NCBI GenBank assembly: GCA_022792835.1 | Contig: JAAWBT010000039.1 | Coordinates: forward strand, 1 to 38,482 | DNA from: Lachnospiraceae bacterium | Lineage (GTDB): Bacteria > Bacillota > Clostridia > Lachnospirales > Lachnospiraceae | Direction of reading: 5' to 3' | DNA length: 38,482 nucleotides | Part shown: positions 32,149-38,482 of the stretch, one piece after another | Numbering within the stretch: position 1 is the first letter of the stretch | Layout: each line of letters opens with the position of its first letter | The notes under the pieces: generated by a model | Told to the model about the DNA's origin: nothing | The model's input: only the letters and a program-made list of their open reading frames with translations | The model's database searches: none | Position numbers and translations under genes: made by a program

Positions 32149-32919
32149 TCACAGGAGATCCGCGGTAATGATTTTGGTGGAAGTATCCCATTTTTCGGCG
32201 GTATTTTCCGGGAGGCGGTCCGTGATCAGGTAATCAATCTCTCCGGAGAAATTCGCAAATTTTGCCATGTAAGAGTCGCCGAACTTGGTGTGGTCAGCCA
32301 GGATAAAGGTGAGCCTGGAGGCCAGACGCATACTCTTTTTTAAGGAAGAATCCAGGAAATTGGGGACAGAGTAACCATAAGAGGGTTCGATGCCGTTGGC
32401 GCCTAGGAAACACTTGTCCACTCGGATGCCAGAAAGCATCTGTTCTGCGATGGTTCCGGCGGCATAATTCATACCGGAGAATAATTCTCCGCCGGTGTGG
32501 ATTACCCGGATGGAGCTGGTGGTGAACAGGGACACCAGATGGAAAGAATTTGTAATAATGGAAATGTCTTTAAAAGAGCTTTTAAGAAGTAGTTTTCCAA
32601 GCTCCAGACCTGTGGTAGAGCCGTCAAAAAGCAGAGAGTCTCCGCTTTGGATATATTCGAGGGCTTTGGCCGCGATCCGTTTTTTTTCTTCGATGCACAG
32701 GATGGACAGCTCAGAATAGTTGAAGTCCCGGTTTGCTTTTTTGGCCAGGACAGCGCCCCCGTGGATGCGGCGGATTTTGCCCTGACTTTGAAGAATATCC
32801 AAATCTCGGCGGATGGTGGCCTCCGTGGCATGAAATTGTCTGCTCAATTCTGCAACTTTTATAATGTGCTCTTTTTTGAGCAGTTCCAGGATCTGTTCTT
32901 TTCGTTCTTCTGCAAGCAT
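32149..32919 (-). CDS. DeoR-family transcriptional regulator
   Basis: A 256-residue repressor-type protein. N-terminal winged helix (1-57) with the family signature ATIRRDLDILQSQGKIRRIHGGAVL (33-57), then a sugar-phosphate-sensing DeoR C-terminal domain (about 75-235; LFDGSTTG and LGANGI motifs). GGGAGGAAAC precedes the ATG. It is divergent from a class II aldolase gene, with AT-rich repeats in the shared intergenic region, so it probably controls that gene in response to a phosphorylated sugar. Confidence 0.93.
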   Translation of the reverse strand: MLAEERKEQILELLKKEHIIKVAELSRQFHATEATIRRDLDILQSQGKIRRIHGGAVLAKKANRDFNYSELSILCIEEKKRIAAKALEYIQSGDSLLFDGSTTGLELGKLLLKSSFKDISIITNSFHLVSLFTTSSIRVIHTGGELFSGMNYAAGTIAEQMLSGIRVDKCFLGANGIEPSYGYSVPNFLDSSLKKSMRLASRLTFILADHTKFGDSYMAKFANFSGEIDYLITDRLPENTAEKWDTSTKIITADLL

Positions 32920-33000
32920 GTGTTTCCTCCCTGCAATATAGATACTTTTCTATAATTTTCGGTTAAAAACGATTTCCCTTCCAGTTTAGCGGATAACAAT

Positions 33001-33118
33001 AAAAATAGCAACAAAAAAAGAAAATTATCCATTGACATTCCATACAACGAATTCTATAATGAATAAAAACAATAATAAAAGATAAATAACAAATAAAAAC
33101 AAAAATTTAAAGAAAACA
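33001..33118. promoter_or_regulatory. AT-rich repeats flanking the aldolase promoter, possible DeoR sites
   Basis: AATAAAAACAA occurs at about 33062 and again near 33090, with further ATAAAAA/AACAAAAA variants on both sides of the promoter, including an AACAATAAAAATAGCAAC stretch just upstream. Repeated sites around a promoter fit DeoR-family operators. No single clean inverted repeat stands out, so boundaries are approximate. Confidence 0.35.
33032..33060 (+). promoter_or_regulatory. Consensus promoter of the class II aldolase gene
   Basis: TTGACA (33032-33037), 17-base spacer, TATAAT (33055-33060): both hexamers perfect. Confidence 0.88.
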
Positions 33119-33130
33119 GGGAGGACAGAC

Positions 33131-33976
33131 ATGGCACTCGAAAAAGTGAGCAGCATCTTAAAAATGGCCGATGAGGCAAATACTTCTGTAATTGCATTTA
33201 ACTGTAATGATTACACCATGGCCTATTCAGTGGCTCAGGTGGCAGAAGAATTGCAGAAACCAGTGATCATCATGCTGTATCCGGCGGACAGCTTTCAGAA
33301 AAATTGCTGCAATTTAAGCGGGTTTGCGGCGACTGTGCTGGAGCTGGCCAAGAAGGTGAACGTTCCCATTGGCCTTCATCTGGACCACTGCAGTGATTTT
33401 GCTTATATTTTGAACGCGATCAGGAGCGGTTTCACTTCTGTAATGTATGACGGCTCCATGCTTCCCGTGGAGGAAAATATAGTCAACACGAAGCGGGTGG
33501 TGGAGGCGGCCCATGCCCTTGGGGCAGATGTGGAGGCAGAACTTGGACATGTGGGGTTCGCGGCCCAGTCCGACCAGCATAAACTGGATATGTATACCAG
33601 GCCGGAGGTGGCGGCGAAATTCTGTGAGGAGACGGAAGTGGATTCTGTGGCCGTGGCTATCGGAAGCGCACACGGCGTCTATCTGGAAACCCCGAAACTG
33701 GATCTTTCCCGCCTGGACGAGATCAATGCAGCTACAAAGACGCCTCTGGTGCTCCACGGGGGCAGCGGGATTCCCGATGACCAGTTGGAACAGGCGTTTA
33801 AGCGGGGGATCAATAAATTCAATGTGGGGACAGAATATTTTCAGCTTTACTATGACAGCATTCGGGAATTCTGTGACCAGAACGGAGATAAGGGAAACGT
33901 TCTGGATCTTCCCCTGTTCGTTCAGGAAAAACTGAAAGCGTATCTGCGGGTGAAAATGCAGATTTCCAGATTGTGA
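33131..33976 (+). CDS. Class II fructose-bisphosphate/tagatose-bisphosphate-type aldolase
   Basis: A 281-residue zinc-dependent aldolase (FbaA/KbaY/GatY/IolJ group). Catalytic Asp85 and zinc-binding His86 lie in HLDHCSD; the second and third zinc histidines are His181 (GSAHG) and His209 (LHGGSG); the metal-site loop AELGHVG is present. The phosphate-binding NVGTE is near the C-terminus. It splits a ketose bisphosphate to dihydroxyacetone phosphate and an aldehyde. The divergent DeoR regulator suggests an inducible sugar pathway rather than housekeeping glycolysis. No kinase or transporter for the sugar is adjacent. GGGAGGAC precedes the start. Confidence 0.92.
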   Translation: MALEKVSSILKMADEANTSVIAFNCNDYTMAYSVAQVAEELQKPVIIMLYPADSFQKNCCNLSGFAATVLELAKKVNVPIGLHLDHCSDFAYILNAIRSGFTSVMYDGSMLPVEENIVNTKRVVEAAHALGADVEAELGHVGFAAQSDQHKLDMYTRPEVAAKFCEETEVDSVAVAIGSAHGVYLETPKLDLSRLDEINAATKTPLVLHGGSGIPDDQLEQAFKRGINKFNVGTEYFQLYYDSIREFCDQNGDKGNVLDLPLFVQEKLKAYLRVKMQISRL

Positions 33977-34017
33977 TAACATAACTTGGGATCAGAAAGG
34001 GAATGGTTTCTTTTTCA

Positions 34018-34046
34018 TTGATACCTCCTGTCTTTTCTGTTATGAT
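34018..34046 (+). promoter_or_regulatory. Promoter of the phosphodiesterase-like gene
   Basis: TTGATA (34018-34023), 17-base spacer, TATGAT (34041-34046), 29 bases before the ATG. Confidence 0.65.
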
Positions 34047-34074
34047 GGATAACAAGAAGGCAGGAGGTTTTGTC

Positions 34075-35211
34075 ATGGAAGAACAAAAAAGCAGAGAAAA
34101 ATCTGAAAAAAAGAAATTGTGGAGACGGATTGGAATTGGTGTCCTGAGTCTGTTCCTTTTCCTGATCCTTTTGGTGGGCGGCTACGTGATCTATATGCAG
34201 GTCCAGTATTACCGGATTGAGGATAACCAAGTGATTGTTACGGAAAATAACAAAGAGGAGCTTATAAAGTCCGGCACGCCCTATACACTTATGACCTATA
34301 ATATCGGTTTTGGCGCCTACTCTGATGATTATACATTTTTCATGGATACGGGAGAGATGAAGGACGGAAGAAAGACGGCGGGAGCCTCGGCCCGTGCAAA
34401 GTCCAAAGAGGAGGCGCTTGCCAACACAGAGGGGAGTATCGGGCTTCTCAAAGAGGAGGCCCCGGATTTTATTTTTGTGCAGGAGGCGGATGAGAAGGCA
34501 ACAAGGAGCTACGGAATCAATCAGGTGGAACTTTTGAAAGAGGCATTTTCTGAATATGCCTCAGCGTTTGCCTGTAATTTTCACAGCGCCTATCTGTTTT
34601 ATCCCTTCCATGAGCCCCACGGCTCTGTCCAGGCGGGAATGCTTACCTTTGGGAAATACAGAATTTCAGAAAGTATCCGCAGGCAGTTTCCGGTGGATAA
34701 CTCGTTTATCACCAAGTTTACGGACCTGGACCGGTGTTTTATGGTGAGCCGTGTCCCGATGGAAAATGGAAAGGAGCTGCTTCTGGTCAACGTGCATCTG
34801 AGCGCTTACGACGAGGGGGGGAAGATTCGGGCAAAGCAGCTTGCACTTTTGAACCAGGTGCTCACGGAGGAAAAAGAAAAGGGGAATTATGTCATTGTGG
34901 GCGGGGATTTTAACCACGATATCGCAGGTTCCATTGAAAGCTTCCCCACAGAACAGAAAATACCCGGCTGGGTATTTGAACTTAAGGATTCCCAGCTGGC
35001 AGAAGGGTATCATTTTGTAAGAGCGGAGAATGCGGGGGAGACACCTACCTGCAGAGGAGCAGATATTCCCTATGAGAAAGGCATCACCTATACAGTCATT
35101 GTGGACGGATTTATCGTGTCCGACGGTATTAAAGTTCGGGCAGAAAATCTGGACGGGGAATTTCGCTATTCGGATCATAACCCGGTGAAACTGACTTTTG
35201 AGTTACCATAA
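34075..35211 (+). CDS. Membrane-anchored endonuclease/exonuclease/phosphatase family protein
   Basis: A 378-residue protein. A basic cytosolic N-terminus (1-18, Lys/Arg-rich) is followed by one membrane helix (19-40), placing the catalytic domain outside. The DNase I-like fold motifs are TYNIGFG (74-80), VQEAD with Glu137, NVHLSAY with His241, GGDFNHD with Asp278 and Asn280, and terminal SDHNPV with Asp367-His368. These build the metal-dependent phosphodiesterase site, so the enzyme is probably active. The substrate could be nucleic acid, sphingomyelin-like lipid or an inositol phosphate. CAGGAGG precedes ATG 34075; the longer frame starts before the promoter. Confidence 0.9.
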   Translation: MEEQKSREKSEKKKLWRRIGIGVLSLFLFLILLVGGYVIYMQVQYYRIEDNQVIVTENNKEELIKSGTPYTLMTYNIGFGAYSDDYTFFMDTGEMKDGRKTAGASARAKSKEEALANTEGSIGLLKEEAPDFIFVQEADEKATRSYGINQVELLKEAFSEYASAFACNFHSAYLFYPFHEPHGSVQAGMLTFGKYRISESIRRQFPVDNSFITKFTDLDRCFMVSRVPMENGKELLLVNVHLSAYDEGGKIRAKQLALLNQVLTEEKEKGNYVIVGGDFNHDIAGSIESFPTEQKIPGWVFELKDSQLAEGYHFVRAENAGETPTCRGADIPYEKGITYTVIVDGFIVSDGIKVRAENLDGEFRYSDHNPVKLTFELP

Positions 35212-35260
35212 GGCAGGCTCCTTCACTCATTTTCCCCAAGAAAAAGAGAGGCGTTTTCTC

Positions 35261-35289
35261 TTGACACATACATTTAAATTTCGCACAAT
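35261..35289 (+). promoter_or_regulatory. Promoter of the Gfo/Idh/MocA oxidoreductase gene
   Basis: TTGACA (35261-35266), 17-base spacer, CACAAT (35284-35289). Confidence 0.6.
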
Positions 35290-35315
35290 AGAAAGAAAAA
35301 TCACAGGAGGCCATT

Positions 35316-36293
35316 ATGTTACGTCTTGCAACAATCGGAAGCGGAAGCATTGTAGAATTGTTTTTAGATGCAGTAAAGAAAACGGAGGGGATCAGCCTGA
35401 TGGCGGTTTATTCCCGGACGCAGGAGAGGGCAGAAGAATTTGGAAAAAAGCATGGGGCGGCGAAATGGTTCTCCGATGTGGATGCCATGCTTACAGACCG
35501 AGAGATTGACTGTGTTTATGTGGCCTCTCCCAACAGTCTGCATTACAGCTATGCCAAAAAGGCTCTATCTGCGGGAAAGCATGTGATCTGTGAGAAACCT
35601 TTTGTGGGAAACCGGAACGAGGCGGAGGAGCTTTTTGCCATTGCAGAGGAAAAGAATCTATATTTAATGGAAGCGATCACAGTGCTCCATATGCCGAATT
35701 TTAAATGTGTGCGGGAATGGCTTTCGCAGATTGGGGCGGTTCATTTGGCGAATTTTAATTACAGCCAGTATTCTAGCCGGTATGATGCCTATATGGAGGG
35801 AAGGATTACCAATGTGTTTGATCCGGAATTTGCCGGCGGAGCCTTGATGGACATTAACGTATACAATCTTCATGCGGCGGCAGGACTGTTCGGAGCACCG
35901 AAAAAGGCTCATTATTTTGCAAACAGAGGTTTTAACGGAATAGACTGTTCCGGGACGGCAGTGCTTTCTTATGGCGGTTTTGTCTGTACCTGTATGGGAG
36001 CCAAAGATTGTGACGGAGACAACCGGGCGGTGATTGAGGGGGAAAAAGGTTATATTGTGGTGAAAGAGGGAGGTAATCTCTGGGGAAGCGCAGAATTATT
36101 TCTGCGAAACGGAGAGCGGAGGACCGTGGAATATGATCTTAGCACCAATCGGATGGTCTTTGAGACAGCAGATTTTGTACGGGCCGTGGAAGGGGAGGAC
36201 AGAGAAGGCTTTCTTTCCTGGAAGAAAGAAAGCCTTCTTGTGATGGAGATTTTAGATCAGCTTCGCGGTTACTCTCTCCCGTCCCAGCAATAG
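35316..36293 (+). CDS. Gfo/Idh/MocA family NAD(P)-dependent oxidoreductase
   Basis: A 325-residue dehydrogenase. Rossmann nucleotide site TIGSGSIV (6-13), YVASPNSLHYSYAKKALSAGKHVICEKPF with the conserved Glu-Lys-Pro, then the mixed alpha/beta C-terminal domain, with an invariant-type segment GGALMDINVYNLHAAAGLFG supplying the catalytic Asp/His positions. Members oxidise or reduce sugars, inositols and related diols, or cleave glycosides; the substrate is unknown here. ACAGGAGG precedes the start. The 3' end overlaps the convergent PurF-like gene by 25 bases and contains a perfect 15-bp inverted repeat. Confidence 0.92.
   Translation: MLRLATIGSGSIVELFLDAVKKTEGISLMAVYSRTQERAEEFGKKHGAAKWFSDVDAMLTDREIDCVYVASPNSLHYSYAKKALSAGKHVICEKPFVGNRNEAEELFAIAEEKNLYLMEAITVLHMPNFKCVREWLSQIGAVHLANFNYSQYSSRYDAYMEGRITNVFDPEFAGGALMDINVYNLHAAAGLFGAPKKAHYFANRGFNGIDCSGTAVLSYGGFVCTCMGAKDCDGDNRAVIEGEKGYIVVKEGGNLWGSAELFLRNGERRTVEYDLSTNRMVFETADFVRAVEGEDREGFLSWKKESLLVMEILDQLRGYSLPSQQ
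36203..36238. repeat. Perfect 15-bp inverted repeat inside the oxidoreductase 3' end
   Basis: AGAAGGCTTTCTTTC (36203-36217) pairs with 36224-36238 around a 6-base loop. It lies within coding sequence just before the overlapping convergent stop codons. It may work as a coding-embedded terminator for the minus-strand transcript (as read leftward it ends CTTTCTTCCAG...), or as mRNA protection. Confidence 0.7.
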
Positions 36294-37675
36294 GTGCAGA
36301 GCTTGCTTTCAGGGAGACCGACAGCTTCGATCATATCGTCTAACCGATGGTAACGCAGAGAAGTGAAATCCAGCCGCTCACAGATACGTTTTACCATATC
36401 CTGATATTCCGCTGTTTCTGGATTGACATAAGCGTTAAGCCTGGCGAATTTGTCATTGCCCTCCATTTCCCTTATGACTTGTCTGCCAATCAGATCCATT
36501 TCGGAGGAGGAGCGGGAAAAGTTCAGGTATTTACAGCCAAAAAGCAAAGGCGGACAAGCTGGCCGGATGTGGACTTCTTTTGCACCGCTCTGATATAGAA
36601 ACTGGGTGGTCTCCCGCATCTGGGTGCCCCGGACAATAGAGTCATCAATGAGCATGAGACGTTTCCCGTGTATCAGGTCGTGGACGGGAATCAGTTTCAT
36701 CTTTGCGATCAGATTCCGCTGTGTCTGAATGGTGGGCATAAAAGAGCGAGGCCAGGTAGGCGTATATTTAATGAAGGGACGGGAAAAGGGAATGCCTGAT
36801 TCGTTGGCATAGCCGACCGCATGGGCAGTTCCCGAGTCCGGCACACCGGCGACCGTATCAGGCCGCACATGATCCCGCTTGGCAAGCTTTGCGCCGCATT
36901 CATAGCGCATCTTTTCTACGTTGATGCCCTCATAGGACGAGGAGGGATATCCATAGTAGATCCAGAGAAAAGTACAGATCTTCATATCGGTTCCTGGCTG
37001 TACCAAGGTTTTTACTCCTTCCGGAGTGATGACAGCGATCTCGCCAGGCCCAAGTTCTTTGTAATCGCTATAACCCAGATTCAGGTAGGCGAAGCTCTCG
37101 AAAGCGGCACAGTAGGCATCATCTTTTTTGCCGATGGCGACAGGCGTCCTGCCCAGACGGTCTCTGGCGGCGTAGATTCCCATGGGTGTCATAATCAGCA
37201 TAGTCAGGGAACCGTCGATCAGCTCCTGGGCATACTGGATTCCTTCGATAAAATTTTCTTTCTGATTAATAATGGTTGCTACCAGTTCTGTAGCGTTGAT
37301 GAGACCGCCGCTCATCTCGAAAAAATGGGAGTGGGAAGACTGCAGAAGCTTATCTGCGATGGCGTCTGCGTTGTTGATTTTTCCAACAGTAGTGATTGCA
37401 TAAGTTCCGTGATGGGAACGGATCAAAAGTGGCTGCGGTTCAAAATCAGAAATACAGCCGATGCCCAAATTTCCTTTCATAGAATTGGCATCCCGGTCAA
37501 ATTTTGTACGGAACGGGGAGTTTTCGATGTTGTGAATGGCCCGGTCAAAGCCCTTTTCTCTATCATAGGTAACCATACCGGCGCGCCTCGTTCCCAGATG
37601 AGAATGATAATCAGTACCGAAAAACAGATCGAAAACACAGTCGTTTTTGGAAGCGACTCCAAAGAAACCACCCAT
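36269..37675 (-). CDS. PurF-like amidophosphoribosyltransferase homologue lacking the glutaminase nucleophile
   Basis: A 468-residue PurF homologue. The phosphoribosyltransferase half is intact: PRPP loop LIDDSIVRGT (342-351), GVPDSGTA (278-284), and four cysteines placed like the Fe-S ligands of Bacillus PurF (C234 in ICTFLW, C381 in FGCKY, C460 and C463 in LCTYC). The N-terminal Ntn-hydrolase half is changed: it starts MGGFFGV where active enzymes have Cys-Gly-Val-Phe-Gly, and the oxyanion segment HNGNLVN is TVGKINN (96-102). GGAGGATAATACATT precedes the ATG, so a missed upstream Cys is unlikely. It may use ammonia, or have another role; a second, normal purF would be expected elsewhere. 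Confidence 0.9.
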   Translation of the reverse strand: MGGFFGVASKNDCVFDLFFGTDYHSHLGTRRAGMVTYDREKGFDRAIHNIENSPFRTKFDRDANSMKGNLGIGCISDFEPQPLLIRSHHGTYAITTVGKINNADAIADKLLQSSHSHFFEMSGGLINATELVATIINQKENFIEGIQYAQELIDGSLTMLIMTPMGIYAARDRLGRTPVAIGKKDDAYCAAFESFAYLNLGYSDYKELGPGEIAVITPEGVKTLVQPGTDMKICTFLWIYYGYPSSSYEGINVEKMRYECGAKLAKRDHVRPDTVAGVPDSGTAHAVGYANESGIPFSRPFIKYTPTWPRSFMPTIQTQRNLIAKMKLIPVHDLIHGKRLMLIDDSIVRGTQMRETTQFLYQSGAKEVHIRPACPPLLFGCKYLNFSRSSSEMDLIGRQVIREMEGNDKFARLNAYVNPETAEYQDMVKRICERLDFTSLRYHRLDDMIEAVGLPESKLCTYCWDGRE

Positions 37676-37730
37676 AATGTATTATCCTCCGTAAGAGTGT
37701 GTCTGGTGATACGAATATTGTGACAGTAAC

Positions 37731-37759
37731 AGTATACAGAAAACGTCAGGAAACTGCAA
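37731..37759 (-). promoter_or_regulatory. Promoter of the PurF-like gene
   Basis: On the minus strand TTGCAG (37759-37754), 17-base spacer, TATACT (37736-37731). The stretch 37676-38076 otherwise holds two plus-strand promoters and AT-rich DNA with a small palindrome at 37807-37818; no riboswitch is recognised. Confidence 0.6.
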
Positions 37760-37927
37760 GGGAAAACAGGATTTGAGTTTCTGCATTTTGCATTCTAACA
37801 GGAAGAAAACCGGTTTTTTTCTAGGCCAGAAGCGATTTTCTTTCCACATTCTTTGTTGAGACCTCAATATGGAAACTCAAGAAATTATGGGGGAATTTAG
37901 ATTTTGCAAAAATTTTCAAATTTCCCA

Positions 37928-37956
37928 TTGACAGGAAGGTTAGTTGGTGTTAGAAT
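37928..37956 (+). promoter_or_regulatory. Upstream promoter of the tRNA-Ser genes (P1)
   Basis: TTGACA (37928-37933), 17-base spacer, TAGAAT (37951-37956), about 120 bases before the first tRNA. Confidence 0.55.
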
Positions 37957-38031
37957 ATCACTTGCGCGTGTGAAAAGCGGCAGTATCAAAGAAGCTTTTT
38001 GAGTGAGAAATAAAAAAATATAAATTTCCTC

Positions 38032-38060
38032 TTGACAAACCCTTTCTCGTGTGGTAAAAT
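38032..38060 (+). promoter_or_regulatory. Proximal promoter of the tRNA-Ser genes (P2)
   Basis: TTGACA (38032-38037), 17-base spacer, TAAAAT (38055-38060), 16 bases before the tRNA. Two stacked strong promoters are typical for stable RNA genes. Confidence 0.8.
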
Positions 38061-38076
38061 GCTTGAGCACACTTTG

Positions 38077-38162
38077 GGAGAGGTATCGAAGTGGTCATAA
38101 CGAGGCGGTCTTGAAAACCGTTTGTCCGCAAGGGCGAGTGGGTTCGAATCCCACCCTCTCCG
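38077..38162 (+). tRNA. tRNA-Ser (anticodon UGA)
   Basis: An 86-base class II tRNA. Acceptor GGAGAGG pairs with CCTCTCC (38155-38161) and discriminator G follows. The anticodon loop CTTGAAA (38110-38116) has TGA at 38112-38114. A long variable arm (GTCCGCAAGGGC region) and T-loop GGTTCGAATCC are present. CCA is not encoded. Confidence 0.95.
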
Positions 38163-38233
38163 CGCAAAAGCAGTTTGATGAAGACGAGCTATAATAAATA
38201 ATGAATAGAAGTGTTGCGGTTTAGGCATACTGT

Positions 38234-38324
38234 GGAGAAGTACCCAAGTTTGGCTGAAGGGGCTCCCCTGGAAAGGGAGTAGGTCGTTAATAGCGGCGCA
38301 AGGGTTCGAATCCCTTCTTCTCCG
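38234..38324 (+). tRNA. tRNA-Ser (anticodon GGA)
   Basis: A 91-base class II tRNA. Acceptor GGAGAAG pairs with CTTCTCC (38317-38323), discriminator G. The anticodon stem CTCCC/GGGAG encloses CTGGAAA with GGA at 38270-38272. It has the long serine variable arm and T-loop GGTTCGAATCC, and no encoded CCA. It lies 71 bases after tRNA-Ser(UGA) and is probably co-transcribed. Confidence 0.95.
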
Positions 38325-38326
38325 TT

Positions 38327-38350
38327 TGGCTCAGGAAAAACAAAGAGCCA
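38327..38350 (+). other. Short stem-loop after the tRNA genes
   Basis: TGGCTC (38327-38332) and GAGCCA (38345-38350) form a 6-bp stem with no U-tract after it. It may be a processing signal rather than a terminator. The remaining 132 bases to the window end contain an imperfect hairpin (about 38386-38414, core CTTCTTTAAAGAAG) and no gene I can recognise. Confidence 0.35.
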
Positions 38351-38482
38351 TAGAACCTTGACAACTGAACAGTATATTCCAACCCCTGAAGCTTCTTTAA
38401 AGAAGAAGTTTCAGAGAACCGGCCTGAAGCAGTTTAGAGACTGAAGAGGGCCAACCTAACAACAGTAAACGGGATAGAAAAA

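Noticed and set aside
32990-33000. AGCGGATAACAAT matches half of the E. coli lac operator
   Set aside because: It is one half-site of about 13 bases in an AT-rich region, with no second half or LacI-family gene nearby; taken as chance.
36821-37723. A 300-codon plus-strand frame opposite the PurF-like gene
   Set aside because: It lacks a ribosome site and recognisable motifs, and is fully antisense to a convincing gene.
37958-38228. Minus-strand reading frames over the tRNA-Ser(UGA) gene (peptides with GGIRTHSPL or RGWDSNPLALADK)
   Set aside because: They are translations of the antisense of tRNA-Ser, a well-known class of spurious protein annotation.
38357-38362. TTGACA downstream of the tRNA genes as a promoter
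   Set aside because: There is no acceptable -10 hexamer 16-18 bases downstream.

Overview
The window looks like chromosome from a low-to-mid GC Firmicute of the Clostridia, most probably a Lachnospiraceae-type gut anaerobe. The reasons are strong AGGAGG-type ribosome sites before almost every gene, consensus TTGACA-N17-TATAAT promoters, intrinsic terminators with U-tracts, a Gram-positive lipoprotein and ABC-transporter repertoire, a 418-residue glutamate dehydrogenase, and two tRNA-Ser genes without encoded CCA. The genus is inference. I see no insertion sequence, prophage or CRISPR array.

Left part (1-17.8 kb): after a truncated cupin/isomerase-like gene and a small secreted PTEA-repeat protein comes a dense amino-acid utilisation region. 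It holds two parallel modules. Module A has a GntR/FCD regulator divergent from a complete branched-chain-type (Liv) ABC transporter, then a class I aminotransferase and a DapA-superfamily lyase. Module B has a GntR/FCD regulator, a second DapA-superfamily lyase, a second class I aminotransferase and a complete polar-amino-acid ABC transporter. Between them lie a paralogous GntR/FCD regulator and a 480-residue protein I cannot identify. Both lyases keep the Schiff-base Lys and catalytic Tyr but lack the Ser-Arg-Thr substrate motif of true lysine-pathway DapA. The clusters may therefore import an amino acid, transaminate it and split or condense the 2-oxo acid. Candidate operators can be read directly: a 23-bp inverted repeat duplicated on both sides of the module A lyase promoter, with degenerate copies in the Liv/GntR intergenic region, and a different 9-bp-arm palindrome at the module B lyase promoter, half of which reappears in the promoter of the adjacent regulator.

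Middle part (17.9-27.9 kb): sbcD-sbcC (DNA end-processing nuclease), then on the other strand a translationally coupled MacAB/YknXYZ-like export operon. It is unusual in having two different HlyD-type adaptors, one of which carries an insertion of about 290 residues containing a duplicated module. A 10-bp-period direct repeat typical of OmpR-family regulators lies upstream.

Right part (28-38.5 kb): an S1-domain protein, a small alarmone synthetase and an RmlD-like reductase in one operon; glutamate dehydrogenase; a DeoR regulator divergent from a class II aldolase; a membrane-anchored endonuclease/exonuclease/phosphatase protein; a Gfo/Idh/MocA oxidoreductase; a convergent PurF homologue whose glutaminase nucleophile Cys is absent although its PRPP loop and four Fe-S ligand cysteines remain; and finally tRNA-Ser(UGA) and tRNA-Ser(GGA).
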